Below the pieces are notes generated by a model. It searched no databases and was not told the origin of the DNA. It saw nothing but the letters and a program-made list of their open reading frames with translations. 64,000 nucleotides of DNA from Phaeodactylum tricornutum CCAP 1055/1 (taxonomy: Eukaryota > Bacillariophyta > Bacillariophyceae > Surirellales > Neidiaceae). The stretch covers positions 39,617 to 103,616 of the forward strand of contig NC_011700.1 in NCBI RefSeq assembly GCF_000150955.2. The letters run 5' to 3'. Below, in pieces: positions 29,959-39,477 of this stretch. Position numbers and translations under genes: made by a program. Numbering within the stretch: the stretch's first letter is position 1; the number at the start of each line of letters is the position of its first letter.

Positions 29959-30608
29959 AGTCCTTTGCCGAGGGCAATGAGTTCGTCCAGTGCGCGCAAA
30001 CAGGCGTTGTATTCGTTGATTGGATCTTCGTAATAGGATCTCAAGAGTGCCTTGGTAGCACCGACAGTCCCTTCCACGGCAATAGGATTAAAGACGTTAT
30101 TGTAGACGGCCATATCAAGGTAACGCAGATGCGAGACAATGTCTTCCTTGGCTTCGAGGACGGCGAGTTCGTCGCCCCCGGCGTCCCCGACAGCCGCGGC
30201 GTAGGCGGGGAGTATGTTCTTGACGCCACTCGCTTTGGCCCACAGATCAGCCACGGGAGGTTGCAACAGCACCGCCCGGACAGCGTCCCACTTTTCTTCC
30301 CGCAACAGCGCCGGCACTTTGACGAGTTGCGTCCGCGCCTGTTCCAACAGTGCCGTACGTTCCGCTACGGAAGGCGGAAGCGGCACCGCAGCAGCGCCAG
30401 TCGTCCCTCCGGTAGACGCTAGCAGAAGAACGACGGGAGTGAAGAGGAAGGTCCGACGCGATGGCGTCTCCGGACGCACGACAACGTCGTACGGACGCGG
30501 TGGTGCCCAGGCCGACACGCCGAGGCCGGAGCGCGGACTCGCCCAGCGGAACGCCCACGCGCACAACGCGAACGCACACGACATTCGCGTACCGATTTGG
30601 GTCGTCAT
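29955..30608 (-). CDS. Predicted thylakoid-lumen helical protein (PsbQ/Psb31-like)
   Basis: 217 aa from the ATG at 30608 (a second ATG at 30584 is possible). The N-terminus has three parts: a signal peptide ending in GVSA followed by Trp-Ala-Pro, the diatom plastid-entry pattern with an aromatic at +1; a short transit stretch; then twin Arg (51-52) before TFLFTPVVLLLAS and a cut after AAA near 74, a Tat-type lumen signal. The mature part is all helical (ERTALLEQARTQLVKVPALL, ELAVLEAKEDIVSHLRYLD, ALLRSYYEDPINEYNACLRAL), as in the four-helix bundles of PsbQ and diatom Psb31 that cap photosystem II. Assignment to a specific subunit is not certain. Confidence 0.72.
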   Translation of the reverse strand: MTTQIGTRMSCAFALCAWAFRWASPRSGLGVSAWAPPRPYDVVVRPETPSRRTFLFTPVVLLLASTGGTTGAAAVPLPPSVAERTALLEQARTQLVKVPALLREEKWDAVRAVLLQPPVADLWAKASGVKNILPAYAAAVGDAGGDELAVLEAKEDIVSHLRYLDMAVYNNVFNPIAVEGTVGATKALLRSYYEDPINEYNACLRALDELIALGKGL

Positions 30609-31570
30609 TGCAATTGTTGTTGTTATTATTGTTCTTCTTCTTGCTGCTGCCTTTGGTTCATGAACCCAACAAGCGACGCAGGAGAAAGAGGGAACCAAGT
30701 CGGAAGAAATATTGTAACGTATATCGTGTCGTGGGAGTTAGCAATGGTGGTCGCGTCCGAAGGGGAAGTTAACAGTTGGAATGAGATGGAGACGTCGCTC
30801 TGCGTACACACACACCCCTCTGTTCAGAAATAGGTAGGGTTCTTTAGACACTTACTGTTAACCCGGATTCCATAGACAGTCAATTCTCAGTGTCATCCTC
30901 CCATTCCTAGTCACCGTCAGTCCCTATCAGGTCAGTCACAGTCAGTCCCTTCACGTCCGTCGGATGCACTCTTGACCTACCGTTAAGTGTAAGATACCAA
31001 CAATCCAAGAAAGGACACACATATTTGGATGCAAATTGTGGAATTTGCTTCTCACAGCTTCTCATGACCCTTTTTGGGAGTCTGGAAGTGATCGCCCCCT
31101 AGAACGATTGGTGGAATGTTCCAAATCTCCCACGAGAGAGGTACCAAGCTCTGGCAATACACTTATATTACAGGCATTCTCCCGGTAGTCATTTGGGCCG
31201 ATCAACCGGTAGTGTCCACCGTGGAATGTGGAGCACTCACTGGCAATACTACGACATGTGACGACTGCGTGGAGGACTGTGGCGATTGGAGGAAGGAATT
31301 AGTTGCATTCACGGTGCATTCGAACTGTTGGCAAGGCAGTTTACTGTTAGTTTCTCGCCCTCCAGGCTTTCCTCGCGCATTTCCAAACGTATTGCAGTAC
31401 TCACGTCCAGACACAAATACAGTATCCAAACGCTGACTTTCAATCGCAAATCGCGTGGGCCATCATCATACCCCCCGTATTTGGTGGTTCCTGCCTACAC
31501 ACCTAACAGGGTATCGATCGGTAGTGTGTCCTGCCTGTGATAGAAACGTCTCGACAGCACCTTGACCACA
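30609..31570. other. Intergenic between divergent genes
   Basis: About 960 nt. It holds a cluster of CAGTC/GTCAGT repeats at 30890-30950 with one exact TCACAGTCA (30936-30944). No frame is supported. It presumably holds promoters for the lumen protein and the FkbM-type gene. Confidence 0.5.
30936..30944 (+). promoter_or_regulatory. TCACAGTCA motif in a divergent promoter region
   Basis: Exact 9-mer within GTCAGTCACAGTCAGTCCC, between the lumen-protein start (328 nt away) and the FkbM-type gene start (627 nt away). Confidence 0.35.
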
Positions 31571-32626
31571 ATGTCGGTACCACCCACCGAATCACAACCT
31601 CGTCCACACGAACAGCCACTACGGAACCGCGCGGCCGCCCCGACCAACGCGGGATCCTTACGGGATGCCCGCTTACTCCTCCTCGGTGCGGCCTTCTCCT
31701 ACGTACTCTTCTTTGCCGTTAACGTCCACAAGTCCACTATTCTTCCAGACGTTATAGACGACGCCGTTCTCGCTACGATGGGTTTGCCACTGGCGTCCGT
31801 GCCCGTGTCCTCATTGCCTTCATTGCCCGGATGGAATCCCGTCCACGTATACTACGGGGATACTTCGCACTTGGATCACGTGCTTGATCCACGGCACAGT
31901 CGACGTAGTGTTCAGTGGCTCGGCAAGGGACCGGCCAACGGTCGCCAGTGGACCAGCCAGTTCGGACAGGACGTGGCCGTCATGAAGATACTTGACTTCC
32001 CCACAGGAGCTTTCTTTCTCGATCTTGCCGCCAATGGACCTGTCTGGATGAGCAACACTTACGTTCTAGAAACACACTTTGACTGGAAGGGTATTTGCGT
32101 CGAGCCCAATCCGATCTACTGGTACCCTCTGTCCTTTCGTAGTTGCCACGTGGTGGGTGCCGTTGTCGGAGCCCGCAACATGGACCAAGTATCGGTCCTG
32201 TTGGATCCCGGACAAATGGCTCCGAGCAACGGAATCGTTGGCGACACCTTTGACAACCGCAACGTCACCCAACCCGGATTGGTCAAACCCCGCTTTACCG
32301 CCAGTCTCACGGACATTTTGGAACACTTTCAGGCGCCCGCCGTCATTGACTACTTTTCCCTCGATGTCGAAGGAGCCGAACTCTTCATCATGAAAAATTT
32401 CCCCTTTGAAAAATATCGGTTCCTGTGTTTGACAATTGAACGAGCACCACCCGAGCTGCAGGAGATTTTGTCGCGGAACGGCTACAAATTTGTGCACACG
32501 ATTCGACAAGGTGTGGACGATCTATGGGTGCACGAGTCCATTTACGACCAAGCCAAGGCCAACCTGGCCATTCGCACCCACGAAATTGCCACCAAAAATC
32601 CCCAACTTCCGGTAGCAGCAGCGTAG
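31571..32626 (+). CDS. FkbM-type methyltransferase, type II membrane protein
   Basis: 351 aa from the ATG at 31571. A disordered Pro/Arg-rich N-terminus precedes one membrane segment near residues 36-52 (LLLLGAAFSYVLFFAVN). The catalytic part begins with QFGQDVAVMKIL and FFLDLAANGP (SAM-binding loop, degenerate here), then GICVEPNPIYW, LTDILEHFQAPAVIDYFSLDVEGAELFIMKNF and a final strand region FVHTIRQGVDDLWVH. The DYxSLDVEGAE signature is characteristic of FkbM-family O-methyltransferases. Single anchor plus lumenal catalytic domain suggests sugar or glycan methylation in the Golgi. Substrate unknown; the usual DIGANxG motif reads DLAANG. Confidence 0.8.
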   Translation: MSVPPTESQPRPHEQPLRNRAAAPTNAGSLRDARLLLLGAAFSYVLFFAVNVHKSTILPDVIDDAVLATMGLPLASVPVSSLPSLPGWNPVHVYYGDTSHLDHVLDPRHSRRSVQWLGKGPANGRQWTSQFGQDVAVMKILDFPTGAFFLDLAANGPVWMSNTYVLETHFDWKGICVEPNPIYWYPLSFRSCHVVGAVVGARNMDQVSVLLDPGQMAPSNGIVGDTFDNRNVTQPGLVKPRFTASLTDILEHFQAPAVIDYFSLDVEGAELFIMKNFPFEKYRFLCLTIERAPPELQEILSRNGYKFVHTIRQGVDDLWVHESIYDQAKANLAIRTHEIATKNPQLPVAAA

Positions 32627-32899
32627 AGTCTGACCAAAAACAATCGGCCGTCCGCTTTTTCCGTCTAACAAATCGTACGGTTTCAACAATTGTCAACAAC
32701 GACACTGCGCAATCAAGACCGAGTAGGGTACACGGCAGCTTTATGCAACGCTAAAAAAGTCTCCTAAACTGTCCTTTTTTGCTTGCGTCAATCTATGAAT
32801 GTAGTTTCTGATTGCTTGGGGATACGAATGATGCTTTGACACTTCCAGTACAGTTGTTTGGGAGGTCTGTCGTAATGGAAGAATACAAATCGCTTATTC

Positions 32900-33205
32900 C
32901 AACGACGCGTTGTTGCCGGTACTTGGCAGACATTGCACGACAACATGGGCGCTGTCGAAACCATGAAATCTTCATCCTGCACGCTTTCGGTCCGAAAACC
33001 GTAGAGATCCCACACACTGTCCGACAATACCTGCATGGCTTGGCAAAAGCCAACGGTGGGCCGCAATTGTAGTCGGCAGATTGATTGTTGCAATCCAACT
33101 TCATTCAAAGGCGCTTCGCTTGTGGCATATGATGTAGAAGGCTTCAATTCGGTTCCAGAATAAGGAAAGAGCTTAGACGGACCAATGCTCGGTATTTCAC
33201 AGTAA
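32900..33205 (-). pseudogene. Truncated DusA 3'-end pseudogene
   Basis: On the minus strand the peptide QAMQVLSDSVWDLYGFRTE... TAPMLSCNVC matches the DusA copy 2 C-terminus (KAMQVLPDNVWDRDFVRTD... TAPTPSCDSC). Just upstream, in another frame, NQSADYNCGPPLAF matches GQSAYRNCGPAIVL. DNA similarity extends to about 33205 (shared CTTGTGGCATATGATG-like block and GGACCAATG). So only the last 100 or so codons remain, broken by at least one frameshift, with no upstream DusA sequence. It lies about 1.4 kb from the end of copy 2 in the same orientation, with the peroxiredoxin gene between: a relic of partial duplication. Confidence 0.82.
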
Positions 33206-33510
33206 ACGTCGGGAGTAGAGCGATTGTCGACATTCGTCAGGTGACCTTACATATATTCTGTGACAGCCACTATGACAGACATGGCGAACGTCACTTATAA
33301 CCATGGCCGTAAGTACAGTCGATCGGTGATCGATCGACTCTTCGATCCAACCCACGTTTCGTGAGAAAAATTCTCTCCAGCAAAGGTTTGTCTTTTGTTG
33401 GTGTCGGTACCAGAGTACGCTTCTTTGTTCCGTTCGCACAACATTTGCCGAGGGAAGTTGGAAGATGCTGCGGACGAAGGAATGGTAAAGTTAGTATCGC
33501 CAAACAAGGA

Positions 33511-34263
33511 ATGAAATTGCCAAGCAAATCAATCTGCTGGTATTGTGGGATATCGTCGGTAACGGCCTTTCGACCCAGGAACGTCAATTTGTTTACGCGG
33601 TCCGCCGTTCAGAGGCTCTCACATCGATCGAGACGTTCTTACGGAGCCAGTCGTACCAACATGGTACCTCACGGTAGTGCTAGTCAAAACGATTGGAGTG
33701 TTGTGGATTGGAGTCGGATTCCTCCGCCAGTCGACGATGGTGGGACGGATCACCTACAACCCGGCTTGGTTCTTCCGTCCCTACCGCAGGGCACTCACTT
33801 GGTCTCCACCGATGGCGCACGGATTGATCCTTCCCGGCTTCCGGGACGTACCGTCCTGTATGCATTCCCCATTACGGGTCGACCGGATCAAGATTTGCCC
33901 CGCGGCTGGGATATGATTCCCGGTGCTCGGGGTTGTACTCCCCAATCTTGTGCGTTTCGTGATCACTTTCGGGAACTGCAAACTTTGCGTGTACAGCATA
34001 TATTTGGCGTGTCCACGCAGACGCCCGAGTATCAAACAAAAGCCGTGGCTCGATTGCATTTGCCCTTTTCTTTACTGTCGGACCAGGACCTGGTATGCGC
34101 CAACCTGTGGAAGTTGCCTACTGTGCAAGTCGAAGGTCGTACTCTTCTCCAGAGGGTGACTCTTATTATAGACGATGGCGTCGTGAAAGCCAAGTTTTAT
34201 CCTATTTTTCCTCCCAATCAAAACGCTCTTCGGGTGATTCAATGGCTAACACACGAGGAGTAG
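33511..34263 (+). CDS. PrxQ/BCP-type peroxiredoxin with N-terminal presequence
   Basis: 250 aa from the ATG at 33511; an internal ATG at 33661 would give a 200-aa form without presequence. The catalytic core has GRTVLYAFPITGRPD, then ARGCTPQSCAFRDHF with peroxidatic Cys142 and resolving Cys147 in the C-x4-C spacing of PrxQ, HIFGVSTQTPEYQTKAVARLHLPFSLLSD, and VTLIIDDGVVKAKFYPIFPPNQNA. PrxQ enzymes reduce hydroperoxides using thioredoxin. Residues 1-50 are rich in Arg, Ser and Lys and could target plastid or mitochondrion. The core looks more like bacterial redoxins annotated as peroxiredoxin than plant PrxQ, which hints at transfer, unproven here. Confidence 0.85.
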   Translation: MKLPSKSICWYCGISSVTAFRPRNVNLFTRSAVQRLSHRSRRSYGASRTNMVPHGSASQNDWSVVDWSRIPPPVDDGGTDHLQPGLVLPSLPQGTHLVSTDGARIDPSRLPGRTVLYAFPITGRPDQDLPRGWDMIPGARGCTPQSCAFRDHFRELQTLRVQHIFGVSTQTPEYQTKAVARLHLPFSLLSDQDLVCANLWKLPTVQVEGRTLLQRVTLIIDDGVVKAKFYPIFPPNQNALRVIQWLTHEE

Positions 34264-34604
34264 AAGTTGGGGAACACAATGCGTATAGATTTATGGAAAG
34301 CTATCTCGCTTACAATTATTGACAGTGAGAATTGTTCATTTGCGGCACCAGCCTGGGAGAGGTTCGTCCCCAAAGGCGCGAGTTAATAGTTAGTGCGTTA
34401 ATCACGTCACTCGGATCATTGCTGGGGGGTATCCATCACTGTATCGATTTCTTTATGGGAAACCTCGCCATCTTTCAACAACCCGATCGCGCAAGTGTAG
34501 TGTTTGCACGTGCGCTCAATAATTCGGAAATTCCAACAAAATACGATCACGTGCGTCGTCCGATGGTGGATCGCAAGATGTCGTATTCCAGTGCTGACTG
34601 TGAA
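34264..34604. other. Short intergenic region between convergent genes
   Basis: 341 nt between the peroxiredoxin stop and the DusA copy 2 stop. It contains an exact TGACTGTGA (34595-34603) adjoining the DusA stop codon. Otherwise nothing recognised. Confidence 0.5.
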
Positions 34605-36167
34605 TCAATGACGTTGCTTGACGTGACAGCTATCGCACGACGGCGTGGGCGCCGTCCGAATCACTAAATCATCATTCTTCACGTCGTCAGTCCGCACAAA
34701 GTCGCGATCCCACACATTGTCCGGTAATACCTGCATAGCTTTCCGCAAAACAATGGCGGGCCCACAGTTGCGGTAAGCACTTTGTCCGTATCGATCACAC
34801 GCCTTTCGAAAATTCTTCGCCTGTGGCATATGATGCAGCAGGCTCCACACCGGCTTCAAACAACGTTCCAGCACACGGGAAGACACTTTGTAGGGACCAA
34901 TGACGCTAGGTACTACATCATCGAGCGTGATACAATTGCTTTCCCCGTCCTTCAGGTCGTCGACGCAATAAAACTCGGCACAATTTGTACAGAATGCTTT
35001 CGTGTGTTCCACTGGCGTAGAGGGCCACCGTGGCGCCGTGACGTAGTTGTCCTGGTCATCGCAACACCGTCGTGGGTATGTTCGTTCCAAGTACTCCGCG
35101 TACTGCGTAAGGACTTGTCGTCGATTGCGGCACGGATTGGAAGGTTCACCGTAGATGAAGCGATCCACGTCCCAGAATTGGGCGGCGTGATCCATGGCCG
35201 CGCGACCCAACATACAACCCTTCAAGTTGCCAGGCGCGACGCTTGGTGGGGCGATACAGGAACCATTGGAAAGTTTGCAGAGTTCGCACGGTACCGCGTG
35301 GTGCCCCTCCGAAGGTACTTCCTCGGTGGAAATCGTAGGCAACATTTCTAAAGGCAATACGCCTGAATCGGTTTCTTGCTGGTCGTTTCCCCTTTCCGCC
35401 ATCACGGCAGTTCCATAGCACAAAGTTTTGGCGGCTCGCAATCCGGGAATGCCTCCGTTGATGTAAAAGTCACAGTCGGGAAAACGTTCGCACAATCGGT
35501 ACACCCGTGGATAATTGAGCGGAGGAACGAGTCGATTCTGCGCTGGACTCAGTACTTGCAACAGACACTTGCGCGCGTGTACGTAGAAAATCCGACAGTA
35601 CGGACGGAGCGTATCGACAAATTCCTCCAGCACTTCCCAGGAGTCCCAATCGTCCACACCGAGTCGACATTTGACGGAAATAGGTGTATCGCCGGCATTC
35701 TCTCGCATCGCCTGTACCAACAACAGCAAGCGGGAGAGTTGTTTCATAAGCACGGCACCAAATTCGCGTTTCCCGCTGACCCGGTCACTGGGACACCCCA
35801 CGTTGAGATTAATTTCGTCGTAGCCTCGCTCCACCGCCAATTGGGTCGCCAAGGCTGTGTGGGATGGGACAATGCCACCGAGCTGACAGATCACGGGATG
35901 TTCGTTTGTGTCGTCGTATCCCAGGTGTGTCTCGAGCGTCCCGTTGGATCGATCTTCGTGGTTGTGATACACGAGCTCGTCCACCACCATTTCCGTCCAG
36001 AGCACAACGCGTTTTGACAGAATACGAAACAGCTGACGGAATTCTCGTGTCGATACGTGTAGCATGGGCGCGATGTGGAGTGACTTTTGCGTTGTCGGAA
36101 GAAGCGCGGGCTCCCGATGCTGCTGTGACGGTAACGTCGACGGGGGAGGACTCGCGCTCCTCGTCAT
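34605..36167 (-). CDS. tRNA-dihydrouridine synthase, DusA type, copy 2
   Basis: 520 aa from the ATG at 36167; the open frame continues upstream only to a GTG. It carries the canonical DusA motifs without the changes of copy 1: HIAPMLHVSTREFRQLFRIL, TEMVVDEL, VICQLGG, DEINLNVGCPSDRV with catalytic Cys125, FGAVLMKQ directly after, VKCRLGVDDWDSWEVLEEF, FYVHARKCLLQVLSPAQNRLVPPL, FYINGGIPG and CMLGRAAMDHAAQFWDVDRFIYG. The C-terminal extension of about 150 residues (Cys-rich HTKAFCTNCAEFYC, then NCGPAIVLRKAMQVLPDNVW) is shared with copy 1 and the nearby pseudogene. This is the likely functional tRNA D-loop modifying enzyme of the pair. Confidence 0.92.
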   Translation of the reverse strand: MTRSASPPPSTLPSQQHREPALLPTTQKSLHIAPMLHVSTREFRQLFRILSKRVVLWTEMVVDELVYHNHEDRSNGTLETHLGYDDTNEHPVICQLGGIVPSHTALATQLAVERGYDEINLNVGCPSDRVSGKREFGAVLMKQLSRLLLLVQAMRENAGDTPISVKCRLGVDDWDSWEVLEEFVDTLRPYCRIFYVHARKCLLQVLSPAQNRLVPPLNYPRVYRLCERFPDCDFYINGGIPGLRAAKTLCYGTAVMAERGNDQQETDSGVLPLEMLPTISTEEVPSEGHHAVPCELCKLSNGSCIAPPSVAPGNLKGCMLGRAAMDHAAQFWDVDRFIYGEPSNPCRNRRQVLTQYAEYLERTYPRRCCDDQDNYVTAPRWPSTPVEHTKAFCTNCAEFYCVDDLKDGESNCITLDDVVPSVIGPYKVSSRVLERCLKPVWSLLHHMPQAKNFRKACDRYGQSAYRNCGPAIVLRKAMQVLPDNVWDRDFVRTDDVKNDDLVIRTAPTPSCDSCHVKQRH

Positions 36168-37531
36168 GATGAGTTCTAGCGTCTGTTCTAGCTTCGGAAT
36201 ACCACCATACGCAAATACCAGCAAACGACAAAGAAAGACAGCTTGTTCCGACAGGCAAAGGACCGGAGAAGCTACGTGTATAAAGCCAACCCTTACCACA
36301 CCGATAGTGGAGTAGAATCAGGATGATTCCGTTCGCCGATTACATGGACAGTGTGAGCACTCTAGTCGAGACAACGCCGAGTGAAGGTCGCCATTCCTAA
36401 AATTGGGGGAAGAATTTTGAGTCGGGTACGCCCTTGGTTCACGATCGAGTAGCGGTTGGTGACTGTAAATCCGTGGTTTTACATTACAATTGTTATCTGT
36501 AAAGTAGACGTAATTCCATGCTGTTGCAACAGTCTTACTGTGCGGGATTTTCATTAGAAGCTCGCAAATAGGCCGTAGATTGTCCGAAACGGAATGAAAA
36601 GGAGGCAGAGTCGAAGTTATGCGCATCGATGCGTATTTGTCGTATCACAGGTATAGGTAAACAAAACAACGGACACGGCACCCTACAAGTTCCACTATGC
36701 CTAGCTTAGAGTTTCGAACGAGAGTGAATTTGTTTTGGAAGTCGTGTCCAGGTGAAGAATGACCGAGCGAATCGAATACTACTTGCGTCGCCATCCACTG
36801 GTTGCCGAGCGTGAGTCGTTTGTGTCGAAGATGATGCAGAAAGACTCAATCTATCTATGTGTTCCATGCCACTGGGAAGCAGCTCTCTCAATCTTCGGCG
36901 GGACCGCATATCGCTACCGTGAACATGGCTCGTCCACGGGGTGTCCATGTCGCATCAGTTGTGCACACAGAGCCAAGCAGGTGGCCCATTCGCAGTCAGT
37001 AGGAGTTTACGTTTGTATTGATTGGATAACTGCAGTGCGACGATCGACTTCCAGGATATTCGACAACTTCTCACGAGTGATATATGGAATGGACCTGCGG
37101 GACAGCTCGCTTTTTCTTAGGCGAGAACGCCATTGTATTTCAACGCTTTCGGTGGGTGCACTGTCCATTTCTGTTTGCCAGAAAACTTATAGACTAGCGA
37201 CCTTCGGATTTATATATGGGTTGTTTGGTAGTGACCGGCCTTCTGACCCTTTGGGAACTCGATTTATCTTCTACTGGAAAATCCAGAATTATCAAGACGA
37301 GAACTCTAGGATGTGGTTGGTGGAACAATTCTCCGATCCTTGAAGAAAAGACTCTTCGACATCGTTTGTTTCGTTGGATACGAACTAGGAAAATGCGGTA
37401 CTGATGTGGCTCGGAAATCGTCCCGTTCGTTTGGTTCTGTAGTTTTGTCGTCCCCTGTGTTCGCCTCGCATGTTCACAAACCACCGCCGTAATCCCGGCA
37501 ATCGCTAATAGTGTCGTCCTCACTATTATCA
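36168..37531. other. Intergenic, no supported gene
   Basis: About 1.4 kb. A plus-strand frame at 36759-37343 (194 codons) has no motif, repeat or targeting signal and overlaps other frames, so it is not called. A TGACTGTAA motif at 36460-36468 lies 293 nt upstream of the DusA copy 2 start, reading TTACAGTCA in gene direction. Confidence 0.45.
36460..36468 (-). promoter_or_regulatory. TTACAGTCA motif upstream of DusA copy 2
   Basis: One-base variant of the recurring 9-mer, in sense orientation 293 nt before the ATG at 36167. DusA copy 1 has the TCACAGTCA form at a similar distance (335 nt). Confidence 0.35.
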
Positions 37532-37561
37532 ACCACCACCACCACCACCACCACCACCACC

Positions 37562-37655
<94 letters not shown>

Positions 37656-37656
37656 C
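37532..37656. repeat. (ACC)n-(AAC)n compound microsatellite
   Basis: Roughly 10 ACC units switch to about 31 AAC/ACA units, uninterrupted over 125 nt, ending 64 nt before the ATG of the next gene. All frames through it are open on both strands (poly-Leu, poly-Val, poly-Cys on the minus strand), which creates false reading frames. It is probably in the promoter or 5' UTR and likely length-variable between strains. Confidence 0.95.
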
Positions 37657-37720
37657 GAATCCTGTCACGCCAATCAGAAGATCCTTTTGACTCCATACCG
37701 AGCAGGTTGTCAAAGTCACC

Positions 37721-38674
37721 ATGAGCCGCTCCAGTTGCTCTTTCGCTGCAATCATGCAAATGAACAACGCTGCCTTGTCTCTGGTGCGGCAGGGGCAGCA
37801 CGCGCGAGCTAATAGACTCTTGCAAACCGCCATGGACTGTCTCAAAACCGAGCTCGCTCAACCTGCGGAAGATACTACTGTTGGAGGGATGCAGCAGTCC
37901 CCGGGAACAGCGTCCCTGCAGGTTGTAATGAGTATTCCGCTCCCACCGTATCCTCCTCGTGTCGGAGCAACTCTACCGGGATTCACGGCGACGGAAACAA
38001 ACACTAACCTTCCCATACGCTACGTCAATAACAACGGCCACAGTGATTCTCGGATGGAAACTCCAGTAGCGAACGAGCAATACAACTGCGAGGACTTCAC
38101 CTCGGTCCCGCATGGATTTTTCAACAGAGCGTTTGCCGTCGCACCTGAGGATACTGCAACCGGTGGCCGCCGGGACCCGTTTGCTGCCTCTGTCTCCGGG
38201 ACCGTTGCCTCGGCAACTTCGGAGGAACTGGTGATTCTTATCGTGATCTTGTTGTTCAACACGGGGCTCATCTATCATCGTGAAGGAATCGCGACGCACG
38301 CTGATCGACTCTCGACCACCAATTACCAGGTGTCAAGGGAGAACAATCCCTTACTCAAGGCTTTGGTTCTGTACGACAAGGCCATCCAAGTCGCCGAAAG
38401 CGTGGATTGGTCAAAAAGCAACAGTTCTGATACTTTCCATTTGTCCACGTTGCTTGCGGTGCCGTACATGGCGCTTTGTATCAACAAAGCCCACATCAGC
38501 GGGGAGGCTTTTCTGAACCGCGAACAACGATCACACGCCGTACACAAGTTCTCCGAAACCTTTCGAGCGCTTGGTCCAGCCAAAAATATTCTAACGCCCG
38601 AAGAATCCGCTTTCTTTTTCATTGAAAGCTGGTTTGTATCCGTGGGTTGGAATCATTTCGCTGGAGCAGCTTGA
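37721..38674 (+). CDS. Diatom-type protein of unknown function with TPR-like helices
   Basis: 317 aa. The N-terminus (MNNAALSLVRQGQHARANRLLQTAMDCLK) reads like a TPR helix pair. A disordered middle precedes a helical C-terminal half: ELVILIVILLFNTGLIYHREG, PLLKALVLYDKAIQVAES, LLAVPYMALCINKAHISGEAF. I recognise the general style from diatom proteins with an LFN-x-LxYH helix followed by a column of helices, but no catalytic motif is present. No signal peptide. The run LVILIVILLF could be mistaken for a membrane segment but fits a buried TPR helix. Function unknown. Confidence 0.7.
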   Translation: MSRSSCSFAAIMQMNNAALSLVRQGQHARANRLLQTAMDCLKTELAQPAEDTTVGGMQQSPGTASLQVVMSIPLPPYPPRVGATLPGFTATETNTNLPIRYVNNNGHSDSRMETPVANEQYNCEDFTSVPHGFFNRAFAVAPEDTATGGRRDPFAASVSGTVASATSEELVILIVILLFNTGLIYHREGIATHADRLSTTNYQVSRENNPLLKALVLYDKAIQVAESVDWSKSNSSDTFHLSTLLAVPYMALCINKAHISGEAFLNREQRSHAVHKFSETFRALGPAKNILTPEESAFFFIESWFVSVGWNHFAGAA

Positions 38675-39477
38675 CCTGGATTGCAAGGAATTCTGGTGAA
38701 CAGAGAGTCGTTCGCAGGAATGCTTACTTCGGCTTCAAAGGATGAAGAGCAAGTGCGCAGGCCCTTTTTTCCTCATTGCTACCGATTTTGAATTATGTTG
38801 AAAGAATCGTCCACTTGTCCAAATCACGCGTGAGAAACCATTTTTGCAATGCGCCAAATTCATATATATACATACATCTTGACTAAAGTAAGTTGTACCT
38901 TCTGAGCAGCTAGCAAATTCCGTGCTTTTTAAGGGTATAGAGTTTACCCTCACGACAGAGTACAATATACTTTTTAGGAGCTTGCCGCCAAGATTTGCAT
39001 TAACAGCAAAAAAACGACAGTTCTGTTGGACTGTAGAATGCTCAAATTGCTTTTTGACAATAAGATGCATTCATGAAGGTACTTTTCGTCACTATTTTTA
39101 TACTTGATATTACATTAGTCGTCCTTCCTACTGTCCCGAGTCAAGCTTTAGGAACCCTTCCAGTTAATTGTGATCATTACGATGACAGGGAAGGATAAGT
39201 ACAAGACTAAAACATTTAAATTATCAAGCCAATAGGAGTATTTAGAGAAATGAGACGTAGTAAATATCTGTTCAACGCATACTATATTTTAAAACGCCTC
39301 GCGTGTTTGCGTAGTTGGCGTTGTTAGCGACGCGATTTCAAAATCAACTTTGATCACGCTTTGTGTTTCCGCCTAGTATCTTCCCGATCAGCGGGAAGCG
39401 AAGCCAGTAGAACAGTGGCTGACCGTGGAACCTCATCACAAATTCACCAACACAGTTCCGCCTTTCCGTTTGTCTCG
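38675..39477. other. AT-rich intergenic region
   Basis: About 800 nt, AT-rich, with a TATATATACATAC run near 38863. A minus-strand frame at 38735-39070 has no motif. No gene supported. Confidence 0.45.

Noticed and set aside
36759-37343. 194-codon plus-strand frame
   Set aside because: No recognisable domain, repeat or signal; likely chance.
37194-37861. Minus-strand frames with poly-Leu, poly-Val and poly-Cys
   Set aside because: Created only by the ACC/AAC microsatellite.
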